64,000 nt of DNA from JAJACP01 sp964350245 (GTDB lineage: Bacteria > Chlamydiota > Chlamydiia > Chlamydiales > JAAKFR01). Positions 18,137-24,123 of this stretch are shown here, piece after piece. The stretch covers positions 98,987 through 162,986 of the forward strand of contig CAYGJC010000003.1 in assembly GCA_964350245.1 (NCBI GenBank), read 5' to 3'. Both the position numbers and the translations under genes were made by a program. The notes beneath the pieces were generated by a model. It was not told the DNA's origin. It searched no databases and saw only the letters and a program-made list of their open reading frames with translations. Position 1 is the first letter of the stretch; each line of letters begins with the position of its first letter.

Positions 18137-19417
18137 CTACCCGCTCGGCTGATTTCTTTGAAGAAAGCGATCGATTTTATAAAATCTTTCTTGAGAAACG
18201 AGTTTATCAAAAAGAATATAGAGCACAAAAAGCCCTCCACTACTCATACTCAGTGCATACCCTGCTGTATGAAGATGAGGCACAAGCAGTAAGCTTCCCG
18301 ATGTAACAGTAAGAACAGCTATGATCAGAAGTACTGTGTGGTAGAGCAGTTTGCGATGGATTTCGCTGCGGACGGTTCCTATAATTTCCTCTCCCTCCTG
18401 CATCAGCTCTTGCTTAAGAGCGACCAGCTCCGCCCTTTTACACCGCATTTCGCCGGTAATACCGGTGCTTTCTCCTGCCAAGATTTTGTCATACACAGTA
18501 ATCAGCTCATCGATCAATTGAAGTTGAGAAGAGGCGCTTGCTAAATGCAAGCCATAAACCTCTGTCCTTTTAAGAGCATGAAGACGCTCCACATAGGACC
18601 AGATGTTAACAGGATTTTTTTGCATGAGTTGAGCTGCTCGCTGTTGCAGCGCCTCACGTCTTGAGTCGTTGGTGAAGTGATTCTCGTTAAAGTATTTTTC
18701 AGCTAAAATGCTCTGTTTGCTCCCCTCTAAAACATCCGGAACAGGACCTTGAAGATAATCTAGAACCTCTCCAAGGGCTTTGAGGGTACCATCTTGTTTT
18801 TCCGTCTCTTGATTAAATTGTCTAAGTACCTGCGCTGTCCGCAAAGTGGCCCATCCTTTTGCCACACCCCCGACCGCGCCGCAGGCGATCAAAACAATGG
18901 GAAGAACAAGGGTAAAGGTGACTCCCAAACCCATGTGCGAAACAGAGGCTCCTGCTAGCTGTACTCCACCGGCAAACGGCTTCACACTGCTACTGATCCC
19001 TTTTCCAACTGTGTCCACACTGCGCGCAAACCAAAAAATAGCCTCTGCCACCTGCCCTGTTGAAGCGGCACACATCAACAACTTAAGACGCCCATTGGCA
19101 CTCCGCGCGGCATGATAGAGTCTAAAGGGTGAGCTGAGAATGCCCAAATAAGGAAGGAATTCACCCCCAATATTTCCTGCAAACTGTAAACCCCGTATGG
19201 CAACACCCAAAAAACTCACGATCAAACAAATGAGCTGCTCATCGTTGAGTAAATCGACGCATTTTCTGGAAATAGCCCGCGCCTGACTTTTTAAAGACTC
19301 TAATTTGGGCAATTTTGCGTAGAAAGATGCTTTTTTAGGGGCAGCACCCGTTGCAGGAGTAACAGGAACCCCTGTAGTGACGCGATCTGGATGTATGGGT
19401 GCTGTAGCCATAATCAT
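18137..19417 (-). CDS. Membrane protein with Inc-like hydrophobic hairpins
   Basis: I do not recognise this 426-residue protein. It has a Pro/Thr/Ala-rich N-terminus (about 1-30), hydrophobic segments at about 62-96 and 150-187, a charged helical middle, and a clear bilobed hydrophobic hairpin at about 358-404 (two 20-residue lobes around HLHTAGYAL) followed by a short basic tail. This arrangement, without a cleavable signal peptide, resembles chlamydial inclusion membrane proteins. The start may be the first or third codon (MIMATAP). AAAGGTG lies just upstream as ribosome binding site, and the stop of a 28-codon frame overlaps the ATG. An 18-bp inverted repeat abuts its translation start. 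The MFS gene follows 11 bases downstream. Confidence 0.72.
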   Translation of the reverse strand: MIMATAPIHPDRVTTGVPVTPATGAAPKKASFYAKLPKLESLKSQARAISRKCVDLLNDEQLICLIVSFLGVAIRGLQFAGNIGGEFLPYLGILSSPFRLYHAARSANGRLKLLMCAASTGQVAEAIFWFARSVDTVGKGISSSVKPFAGGVQLAGASVSHMGLGVTFTLVLPIVLIACGAVGGVAKGWATLRTAQVLRQFNQETEKQDGTLKALGEVLDYLQGPVPDVLEGSKQSILAEKYFNENHFTNDSRREALQQRAAQLMQKNPVNIWSYVERLHALKRTEVYGLHLASASSQLQLIDELITVYDKILAGESTGITGEMRCKRAELVALKQELMQEGEEIIGTVRSEIHRKLLYHTVLLIIAVLTVTSGSLLLVPHLHTAGYALSMSSGGLFVLYILFDKLVSQERFYKIDRFLQRNQPSG

Positions 19418-19500
19418 TCACCTTTGAACCGATCCCAAAAGTATCCGCGGATGTCTCGCATCATCTTGTCGCGATCCGCGTAAAACCGCTCATCGACCAT
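19414..19500 (-). CDS. Possible 28-residue leader peptide coupled to the membrane protein gene
   Basis: ATG at 19500 to TGA at 19416-19414 encodes 28 residues, ending RDIRGYFWDRFKGE, strongly charged and rich in Asp, Arg and aromatic residues. Its stop overlaps the start of the 426-residue gene as ATGA, the same coupling seen between real genes in this window. A stop codon precedes its ATG directly and no good ribosome binding site is visible, so it may be chance. The left arm of the 18-bp inverted repeat lies within its last codons and encodes YFWDRF. Confidence 0.3.
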   Translation of the reverse strand: MVDERFYADRDKMMRDIRGYFWDRFKGE

Positions 19501-19540
19501 TTAATACGGTCCATGTTGCGTCTACTTTTGGGATCGGTTC
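19426..19540. repeat. 18-bp perfect inverted repeat flanking a 79-bp core
   Basis: GAACCGATCCCAAAAGTA at 19426-19443 is repeated exactly in inverted orientation at 19523-19540. The 79-bp core contains a further 7-bp inverted pair CGCGGAT/ATCCGCG (19446-19452 and 19474-19480). The left arm ends eight bases before the start codon at 19417 and the right arm touches a TATAAT promoter-like box. No target-site duplication is seen at the outer edges and no U-tract follows. It may be a small invertible segment, an RNA stem in the leader, a protein-binding site or the remnant of an element. Confidence 0.85.
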
Positions 19541-19564
19541 GTTGTCTACTATAATAGTATCAAC
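19528..19564 (+). promoter_or_regulatory. Promoter-like box inside a palindrome
   Basis: TTGGGA at 19528-19533 and a perfect TATAAT at 19550-19555 are 16 bases apart on the plus strand. The -10 box sits in the palindrome TACTATAATAGTA (19547-19559), framed by GTTG (19541-19544) and CAAC (19561-19564), which looks like an operator. The -35 box lies in the right arm of the 18-bp repeat. It could drive the ABC ATPase gene 175 bases downstream. The remaining stretch up to 19729 shows no gene that I can support. Confidence 0.35.
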
Positions 19565-19729
19565 TAATTATTTATTTTATGTTAAGACGCTTGATTACAG
19601 AAAGATAAGAATGAGTAATGGAGTCCATAACTTCCCTTAAGAGACACCTGCTAAAACGCAACCGTTACACAAGATAGCCTTAAAACCATCTACCGAAATT
19701 GATTGCTCTAGAATTGCACTTTGTAGAAA

Positions 19730-20446
19730 ATGCCTTCCGCTATGCTCGCTATTCACCGTCTTCAGTTTGCCTATGGGCAAAAGACCATCCTCGACAAACT
19801 CTCTTTCTCAGTTAGAGAAGGGGAGATTATTGCTTTAATCGGCATTTCAGGCTCAGGCAAAACGACGCTATTTCGCTTAATTACCGGGCTGATTCAGCCC
19901 ACTGCCGGTACCATATCCCTAACTGGTGAAGCCACGTACATGAGACAAGAAGATCTCCTTCTTCCCTGGCGCACAGTCTTAGAAAATCTTCTTCTGTTCA
20001 CTGAGCTGGGAAAAAAAACACCTCAAAACAAAGAGGCGATCCAAGAGCAGGCGCGGGCTCTCCTTAAAAGAGTGGGACTAGAAGGAACTGCGCAGGCCTA
20101 CCCCCACACATTGTCTGGCGGCATGCGCCAAAGGGTGGCTCTTGCCCGGTCGCTTTTACAAAACCGCCCTCTTATGCTTCTCGATGAGCCCTTTGCTTCG
20201 CTGGATGTGATTATCCGCGAGCAACTCTATGCACTCATGAGAGAAATCCGCGATCAATACAACAAAACGATTGTGATGGTTACCCATGACTTTCGCGACG
20301 CCATGGCGCTAGCCGATCGTATCCTTGTCTTGTCAGAGGGCAAAATTGCAGCAGACTATCCTGTTTTATCTGAAATGCGTCATGATCCTTACACCGCCAA
20401 TCAACTCATTCAGAACATTCGAGAGCAGCTTTCAGTTGCTTTGTAA
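19730..20446 (+). CDS. ABC transporter ATPase, nitrate/taurine/thiamine-precursor class
   Basis: A 238-residue ATPase (or 234 from the second ATG, MLAIHRLQFAYG). It has Walker A GISGSGKT, a Q-loop in TYMRQEDLLLPWRTVLENL, signature LSGGMRQRVALARSL, Walker B LMLLDEP, and the switch MVTHD. The MRQ-E-D-L-L-P-W-x-x-x-x-N pattern is typical of the SsuB/TauB/NrtD/ThiZ class that imports small organic or inorganic solutes with a separate permease and binding protein. Neither partner is in the neighbourhood, so this is an orphan ATPase here and the substrate is open. Its 3' end overlaps the convergent HD-domain gene by 41 bases. Confidence 0.85.
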   Translation: MPSAMLAIHRLQFAYGQKTILDKLSFSVREGEIIALIGISGSGKTTLFRLITGLIQPTAGTISLTGEATYMRQEDLLLPWRTVLENLLLFTELGKKTPQNKEAIQEQARALLKRVGLEGTAQAYPHTLSGGMRQRVALARSLLQNRPLMLLDEPFASLDVIIREQLYALMREIRDQYNKTIVMVTHDFRDAMALADRILVLSEGKIAADYPVLSEMRHDPYTANQLIQNIREQLSVAL

Positions 20447-21524
20447 ACTCAGGATGTGTGTAGACTTGAATCGACTTTCCTCCAATAGGAATCTGCCTCA
20501 GAAAGGGAGAGGCTTGGTCGGAAGAGATCACCTTTCCCTCATCACTCAAAACAGAAAAACGCCTTTCCCCCTTTTTTAAGGGAACCTGATCAACTAGGAT
20601 CTTGTCGCCAAACTCCGCTACAGAAATAGGCGGCATTCCCCCCACTTCTTCGTATGCAGGTTTTCTTTTTAACAGCACCAGAGCATCATAATCTCCGTTT
20701 TTTGCTGCCTGCATCAAAGCGGCTAGAATAACAAAATCGGTCTGTTCTAGATAGGGAATAGAGTGATCATAGTGCCTTTGCATAAAGCGGATCATGTGCT
20801 GCGTGTAGACGCGCGCTTTAGGATGGTGGTAGACACGTGCGTACATCATGTAGCGGGCAATCCAAAGCGCCTCTACCGACTGAATCCCCCCCTCAGCCAC
20901 GCCCAAAGAGTCCGATAAAATGCGTAGTGAGTCAATCAATTGGTGGTGATCAAAATAGCCGTAGCCCACACCCGTGTAGTAGGCATCCCGAATTAGATAG
21001 TCAATGCGATCAGCGCCAAAGTTATCTTCTGTGATCACTTGCGCCAAAAGCCTTTCCTGCGGCGTGAGCGGCTCTTTACCGACAGCCAGCTTGATGATAT
21101 CCTCTTCCGCCTCCCTCCCAAGGGTTTGCCAAATGGCGCGCAGCTCTTCAGAGCGAATCATCTGCATCGTCATCTCTTCGTGCCCCCCATCAGGCAGAAG
21201 CACCTTCTCGGCCGTATGTGAAAACGGCAGATGCCCCATGTCATGGCATAGAGCGGCTAAGCGGAGAATCTGCCGCCAATACTCTCTCTTTTCCTCAGGC
21301 AGATCATGGCAAATCGAGTCAAACATCCGTGTGACCAGCTCCATCACACCCAAAGAGTGCTCAAAGCGGGTGTGTGTCGCACCCGGATAGACCAGATAAG
21401 CGACCCCCATCTGACGGATGTAGCGGAGCCTTTGAAAGGGGCGCGAGTCAATCACCCTCTGTTCTAGCTCTCCAAAGCGGATAAATCCATGAACGGGATC
21501 ACAAATCTTGAATGGGTCCTGCAT
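20406..21524 (-). CDS. HD-domain phosphohydrolase, dNTPase/SAMHD1-like
   Basis: A 372-residue HD-superfamily protein. Metal ligands fall at H56 (HTRFEHSLGV), H94-D95 (LCHDMGHLPFSH) and D172 (NFGADRIDYLIRDA). The ordering and the D-P-V-H-G start and F-Q-R-L-R-x-I-x-Q-x-G segment are typical of the bacterial SAMHD1/dGTPase-like group that hydrolyses deoxynucleoside triphosphates. The start is ATG 21524 (MQDPFKICDPVHG); upstream codons to 21560 would add a hydrophobic stretch not seen in the family. It is divergent from the Inc-like cassette with only 35 bases between. A role in dNTP balance or phage restriction is inference. Confidence 0.85.
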   Translation of the reverse strand: MQDPFKICDPVHGFIRFGELEQRVIDSRPFQRLRYIRQMGVAYLVYPGATHTRFEHSLGVMELVTRMFDSICHDLPEEKREYWRQILRLAALCHDMGHLPFSHTAEKVLLPDGGHEEMTMQMIRSEELRAIWQTLGREAEEDIIKLAVGKEPLTPQERLLAQVITEDNFGADRIDYLIRDAYYTGVGYGYFDHHQLIDSLRILSDSLGVAEGGIQSVEALWIARYMMYARVYHHPKARVYTQHMIRFMQRHYDHSIPYLEQTDFVILAALMQAAKNGDYDALVLLKRKPAYEEVGGMPPISVAEFGDKILVDQVPLKKGERRFSVLSDEGKVISSDQASPFLRQIPIGGKSIQVYTHPEFTKQLKAALECSE

Positions 21525-21559
21525 AAGTGGTAGAATACTGACCAAAATAATAATTTGCA

Positions 21560-22108
21560 ATGAGCACCTCTACACCTAAACTACACCCCGAGGATAAAAC
21601 CCATCTCTTTGCCCTCCATGAGACATTTAATCAGAAGGCACGCCTCACCGGCTGCTCAACAGCTGCAGCCTCATTTCTCATTCTCGGAGCCCTAATTGTA
21701 ATCGGAGCCTCCTGCCTCTGCTTGACTCTCCCTGGAGTCAACGTGATTCAGCACGTGATCCTTCCAGGCGTCTTTCCCGGTTCAGGAGCCCTCCTATTAA
21801 GCCTCCCCTTCATTTATGCTACTGTACGCGGATCGAGAGCAAAGAACGCCGCCAGAAAAGAGTTGATCGAGTTCTCTATCGCCCTGATCAACTGGCATCA
21901 AGTTGAAGACATGCCCAAAACCCGGCAAAAAACAAAGTTTCTTTACAAAAACTTTATCAAAAGCCGGTGGACAAAAGAATACTCTTCAAAGTTGATTAAG
22001 GATATAAAGGAGCGTTATCCTGAGGAAGACAAGCAGACACCTAGGGCAAGAAAATCTCTTCTAAAAGCTCTTGACAACACACTTCAAGAGATCCAAAAAG
22101 CTAAATAA
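21560..22108 (+). CDS. Inc-like small membrane protein 1
   Basis: A 182-residue protein of no family I recognise. It has a polar 30-residue N-terminus without signal peptide, a bilobed hydrophobic domain at about 33-57 and 66-88 split by LPGVNVIQH, and a basic helical C-terminal tail (TRQKTKFLYKNFIKSRW and KDIKERYPEED). This is the topology expected for chlamydial inclusion membrane proteins, which are exported by type III secretion and insert as a hairpin with both ends facing the host cytosol. It is the first of three neighbouring genes of the same design. A housekeeping membrane protein is the alternative. Confidence 0.7.
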   Translation: MSTSTPKLHPEDKTHLFALHETFNQKARLTGCSTAAASFLILGALIVIGASCLCLTLPGVNVIQHVILPGVFPGSGALLLSLPFIYATVRGSRAKNAARKELIEFSIALINWHQVEDMPKTRQKTKFLYKNFIKSRWTKEYSSKLIKDIKERYPEEDKQTPRARKSLLKALDNTLQEIQKAK

Positions 22109-22125
22109 TTTCTTAATATTTATAT

Positions 22126-22160
22126 GTTATAATATTCTTTTTACAAGATTGTTATAATAT
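22126..22160 (+). promoter_or_regulatory. Duplicated GTTATAATAT boxes between two Inc-like genes
   Basis: GTTATAATAT occurs at 22126-22135 and again at 22151-22160, 25 bases apart, each holding a perfect TATAAT. The second TATAAT (22153-22158) ends right at the ATG at 22159. The upstream copy is a plausible -10 box for an internal promoter starting near 22140, though no good -35 box is seen. No Shine-Dalgarno is visible before 22159. Confidence 0.4.
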
Positions 22161-22470
22161 GAAAATAACTGCTATAAAGACTTCTTTTTTAAGGCTTGAG
22201 GGAGCAAAAAAAGCCACAATCGCTGCCGGTACAGTAGGATTGATTGCTCTTGCTGTAGTTGCATTTGTGGCGATTCAGGCTGCCTGTTTACATACATGCC
22301 CGACCGCGAGCCTTTGCTTTAAAGCAGCGTCATTTACAGCAGAAGGCGCTTTTTGCATCTCTGGCCTTTTTTTCATCTACGCTTGTTTAAAACCTAAAAA
22401 AGTTTCTCAACCTCAAACAAAGACAGATGCCCGCCCCCACTACCCAAAAGGCGATTGGAGGGAAACATGA
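22159..22470 (+). CDS. Inc-like small membrane protein 2
   Basis: A 103-residue protein with a short basic N-terminus, a first hydrophobic lobe at about 20-44 (GTVGLIALAVVAFVAIQAA), a cysteine-containing turn (CLHTCPTASLC) and a second lobe at about 53-77, then a 26-residue polar tail. The whole protein is little more than a hydrophobic hairpin with polar ends. This is the minimal Inc layout. Its stop overlaps the start of the next gene as ATGA. No Shine-Dalgarno is seen and the start codon directly follows a TATAAT. No family is recognised. Confidence 0.68.
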   Translation: MKITAIKTSFLRLEGAKKATIAAGTVGLIALAVVAFVAIQAACLHTCPTASLCFKAASFTAEGAFCISGLFFIYACLKPKKVSQPQTKTDARPHYPKGDWRET

Positions 22471-23336
22471 CCATTTCAGCCCTCTTTAGCTTCTCACCAG
22501 AGAAAGACTTCGCACGGATCCAAACCAATGACCGCCTCAAGAGGGCTCTTAGAAAAGTGGAGATCTCTCTTTTTGTTATCGGGGTCTTAGCTATTTTTGC
22601 CACTGTTTTAGCTTTTAGCCAAACCGGAGGAGTCAGCACTCTCTCTTTAACCCAAAACATCACCCTCATCGGCTTAGTCGTGGGCGCAGGAGCGGCGCCC
22701 GTAACCATAGGGATTTTGATGATCCGCCTTGTTCGTTTCTATTTTTCTAGCCAAAACAGAAAGCTACACGCCGGTTTTGACGGACTTCACCTAATCGATG
22801 CCTTGCTAGGAAGTTTCGTTCTGGAGGCCAATTCGAACGACAAAGGAAAATTCAAACAGCTATTCACCCACATGACACATGCGCAGTGGAGCGACTTTGT
22901 GTCAGCCATAGACACGGAATTTAAACAAAAAAAAACGCTTACAAACGAAAAGAAAGCCTTCCTCCGATTTGTTGGGGGCTACTCTGACCATCTAGCACAC
23001 AATCTCTTTTATTTGAGTCCTCAAACAATTGCGCACCTACGCTCTTCGATGGAGGAAAAAGATAAGAAGCATTTTGACTTTCTCATTGAAGGCCATTTTG
23101 AAGCTCTTTGTCGGACCTATGGAAAGATGGAAGCAGAGCCGATCGTAGCAGAAGAGCAACTCAACGATCCCTGGCTGAACTATCTGGTGGCTCTATCTAT
23201 CAGCTTTGGCGGAATGCCACGAGAGACTCGTTCTGAAGAGCTAACAGCCAAGCAGATCCATAGCCTGACAGACCTATGCAACCGGGGATTAGAGAATCTG
23301 TTCAGCTCAAACTCTAATATCCTAAGTGCACAGTAA
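22467..23336 (+). CDS. Inc-like membrane protein 3 with cytosolic domain
   Basis: A 289-residue protein. Two hydrophobic lobes lie at about 33-52 (ISLFVIGVLAIFATVLAF) and 66-90 (TLIGLVVGAGAAPVTIGILM), separated by a Gly/Ser/Thr loop, and a soluble 200-residue C-terminal helical domain follows. No signal peptide is present. The ATG at 22467 overlaps the preceding stop (ATGA); an earlier ATG at 22455 would add four residues. The C-terminal domain is the largest of the cassette and the likely site of any host or bacterial partner binding. Function unknown. Confidence 0.7.
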   Translation: MTISALFSFSPEKDFARIQTNDRLKRALRKVEISLFVIGVLAIFATVLAFSQTGGVSTLSLTQNITLIGLVVGAGAAPVTIGILMIRLVRFYFSSQNRKLHAGFDGLHLIDALLGSFVLEANSNDKGKFKQLFTHMTHAQWSDFVSAIDTEFKQKKTLTNEKKAFLRFVGGYSDHLAHNLFYLSPQTIAHLRSSMEEKDKKHFDFLIEGHFEALCRTYGKMEAEPIVAEEQLNDPWLNYLVALSISFGGMPRETRSEELTAKQIHSLTDLCNRGLENLFSSNSNILSAQ

Positions 23337-23358
23337 CATCGGCAATGTTAATGTGCAC
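23326..23358. terminator. Strong hairpin at the end of the Inc-like cassette
   Basis: GTGCACA (23326-23332) and TAACAT (23334-23339) pair with ATGTTA (23345-23350) and TGTGCAC (23352-23358), with one G/A mismatch and a five-base loop. The hairpin overlaps the TAA stop of the third Inc-like gene. No clear U-run follows on either strand, so it is a terminator-like or mRNA-stabilising structure between the plus-strand cassette and the converging tRNA transcript. Confidence 0.45.
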
Positions 23359-23411
23359 AATATACGTTAGGATCTGGCCAAAAAAGGTACTAATGTGCAG
23401 TGGCAGGAGGA

Positions 23412-23485
23412 TGCGGTTACCAAGACTTGAACTTGGGACCTCGACATTATCAGTGTCGCGCTCTAACCAACTGAGCTATAACCGC
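23412..23485 (-). tRNA. tRNA-Ile (GAT anticodon)
   Basis: On the minus strand the sequence folds as a complete cloverleaf: acceptor GCGGTTA/TAACCGC, D-arm with AGCTCAGTTGGTTAGAGC, anticodon stem CGACA/TGTCG around loop CTGATAA (anticodon GAT), and a T-arm with GTTCAAGTC. The 3' CCA is not encoded. It follows tRNA-Ala by nine bases on the same strand, and the pair is not part of an rRNA operon here. Confidence 0.95.
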
Positions 23486-23494
23486 GGGAAATGA

Positions 23495-23567
23495 TGGAGG
23501 CTAGGAGAGTCGAACTCCTGACCTTCTGAATGCAAATCAGATGCTCTACCAGCTGAGCTAAGCCCCC
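23495..23567 (-). tRNA. tRNA-Ala (TGC anticodon)
   Basis: On the minus strand the acceptor GGGGGCT pairs with AGCCTCC (one G-U), followed by the D-arm TAGCTCAGCTGGTAGAGC, anticodon stem CTGAT/ATCAG-type around loop TTTGCAT (anticodon TGC), and T-arm GTTCGACTC. CCA is not encoded. A TAGAAT box seven bases before the 5' end could be the -10 of the promoter for the tRNA pair. Confidence 0.95.
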
Positions 23568-23593
23568 AAATGAAATTCTACTTGCCTTCTCTT

Positions 23594-23618
23594 TTCCTTC
23601 CCATTAACGTGGAAGGAA
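23594..23618. repeat. 8-bp perfect inverted repeat upstream of tRNA-Ala
   Basis: TTCCTTCC (23594-23601) and GGAAGGAA (23611-23618) flank a nine-base spacer in the intergenic region between the tRNA pair (minus) and the DUF4019-type gene (plus). No U-run follows. A protein-binding site for either divergent promoter is possible; function is not known. Confidence 0.5.
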
Positions 23619-23652
23619 GTAGACAATACCGAAACAATTTATTTTTACGCAA

Positions 23653-24117
23653 ATGAAAACCTTTTTTCTCGCATTTCTTTTCTTGTCCTCCCCTCTTTTA
23701 GCCGACTCCAGCCCCGCCTACCCTCCTAATCCCTTTGACAATCAGGGAGGGAAAACATCTCCCGCCTTCTCAGCTGCCAATGCACAAGCGATCTACTGGA
23801 TCAACCTAATCGACCAGCATCAATATGGCGCCTCCTGGGGTGAGGCAAGCGGGCTTGTCAAAGACGTCACCACCCGCGAACAGTGGGCAGCCGGCATGAA
23901 AGCCATTCGGACGGGACTGGGGGTTGTCACCTCTCGAAAAGTCACCGCCCATCAGGCGGTCACAGGGCTAGAGTATGGGACTAAAGGAAACTTTATGATC
24001 ATCAAGTACGCGACTAACTATCAACGCAAGCAGAATATGACTGAGACAATTGTCCTCATGACGGAGGGGAAACTCGGGCTTTGGAAAGTCGTTTCATACA
24101 AAATCTCAAGCCGGTAG
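23653..24117 (+). CDS. Secreted DUF4019-type protein
   Basis: A 154-residue exported protein. The signal peptide MKTFFLAFLFLSSPLLA is probably cut after residue 17. The mature part matches the DUF4019 pattern as I know it: YWINLIDQHQYGASWGEAS, an internal W (EQWAAGMKAIRTGLG), then alternating strands ending in KLGLWKVVSYKI. DUF4019 proteins are small periplasmic or outer-membrane-associated proteins of unknown role. It is a single gene, divergent from the tRNA pair and convergent with the 1160-residue gene. Confidence 0.72.
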   Translation: MKTFFLAFLFLSSPLLADSSPAYPPNPFDNQGGKTSPAFSAANAQAIYWINLIDQHQYGASWGEASGLVKDVTTREQWAAGMKAIRTGLGVVTSRKVTAHQAVTGLEYGTKGNFMIIKYATNYQRKQNMTETIVLMTEGKLGLWKVVSYKISSR

Positions 24118-24123
24118 ACTGAA

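Noticed and set aside
19426..19540. The 18-bp inverted repeat as a terminator or MITE
   Set aside because: The 79-base loop and missing U-run do not fit a terminator, and no target-site duplication flanks the arms as expected for a MITE.
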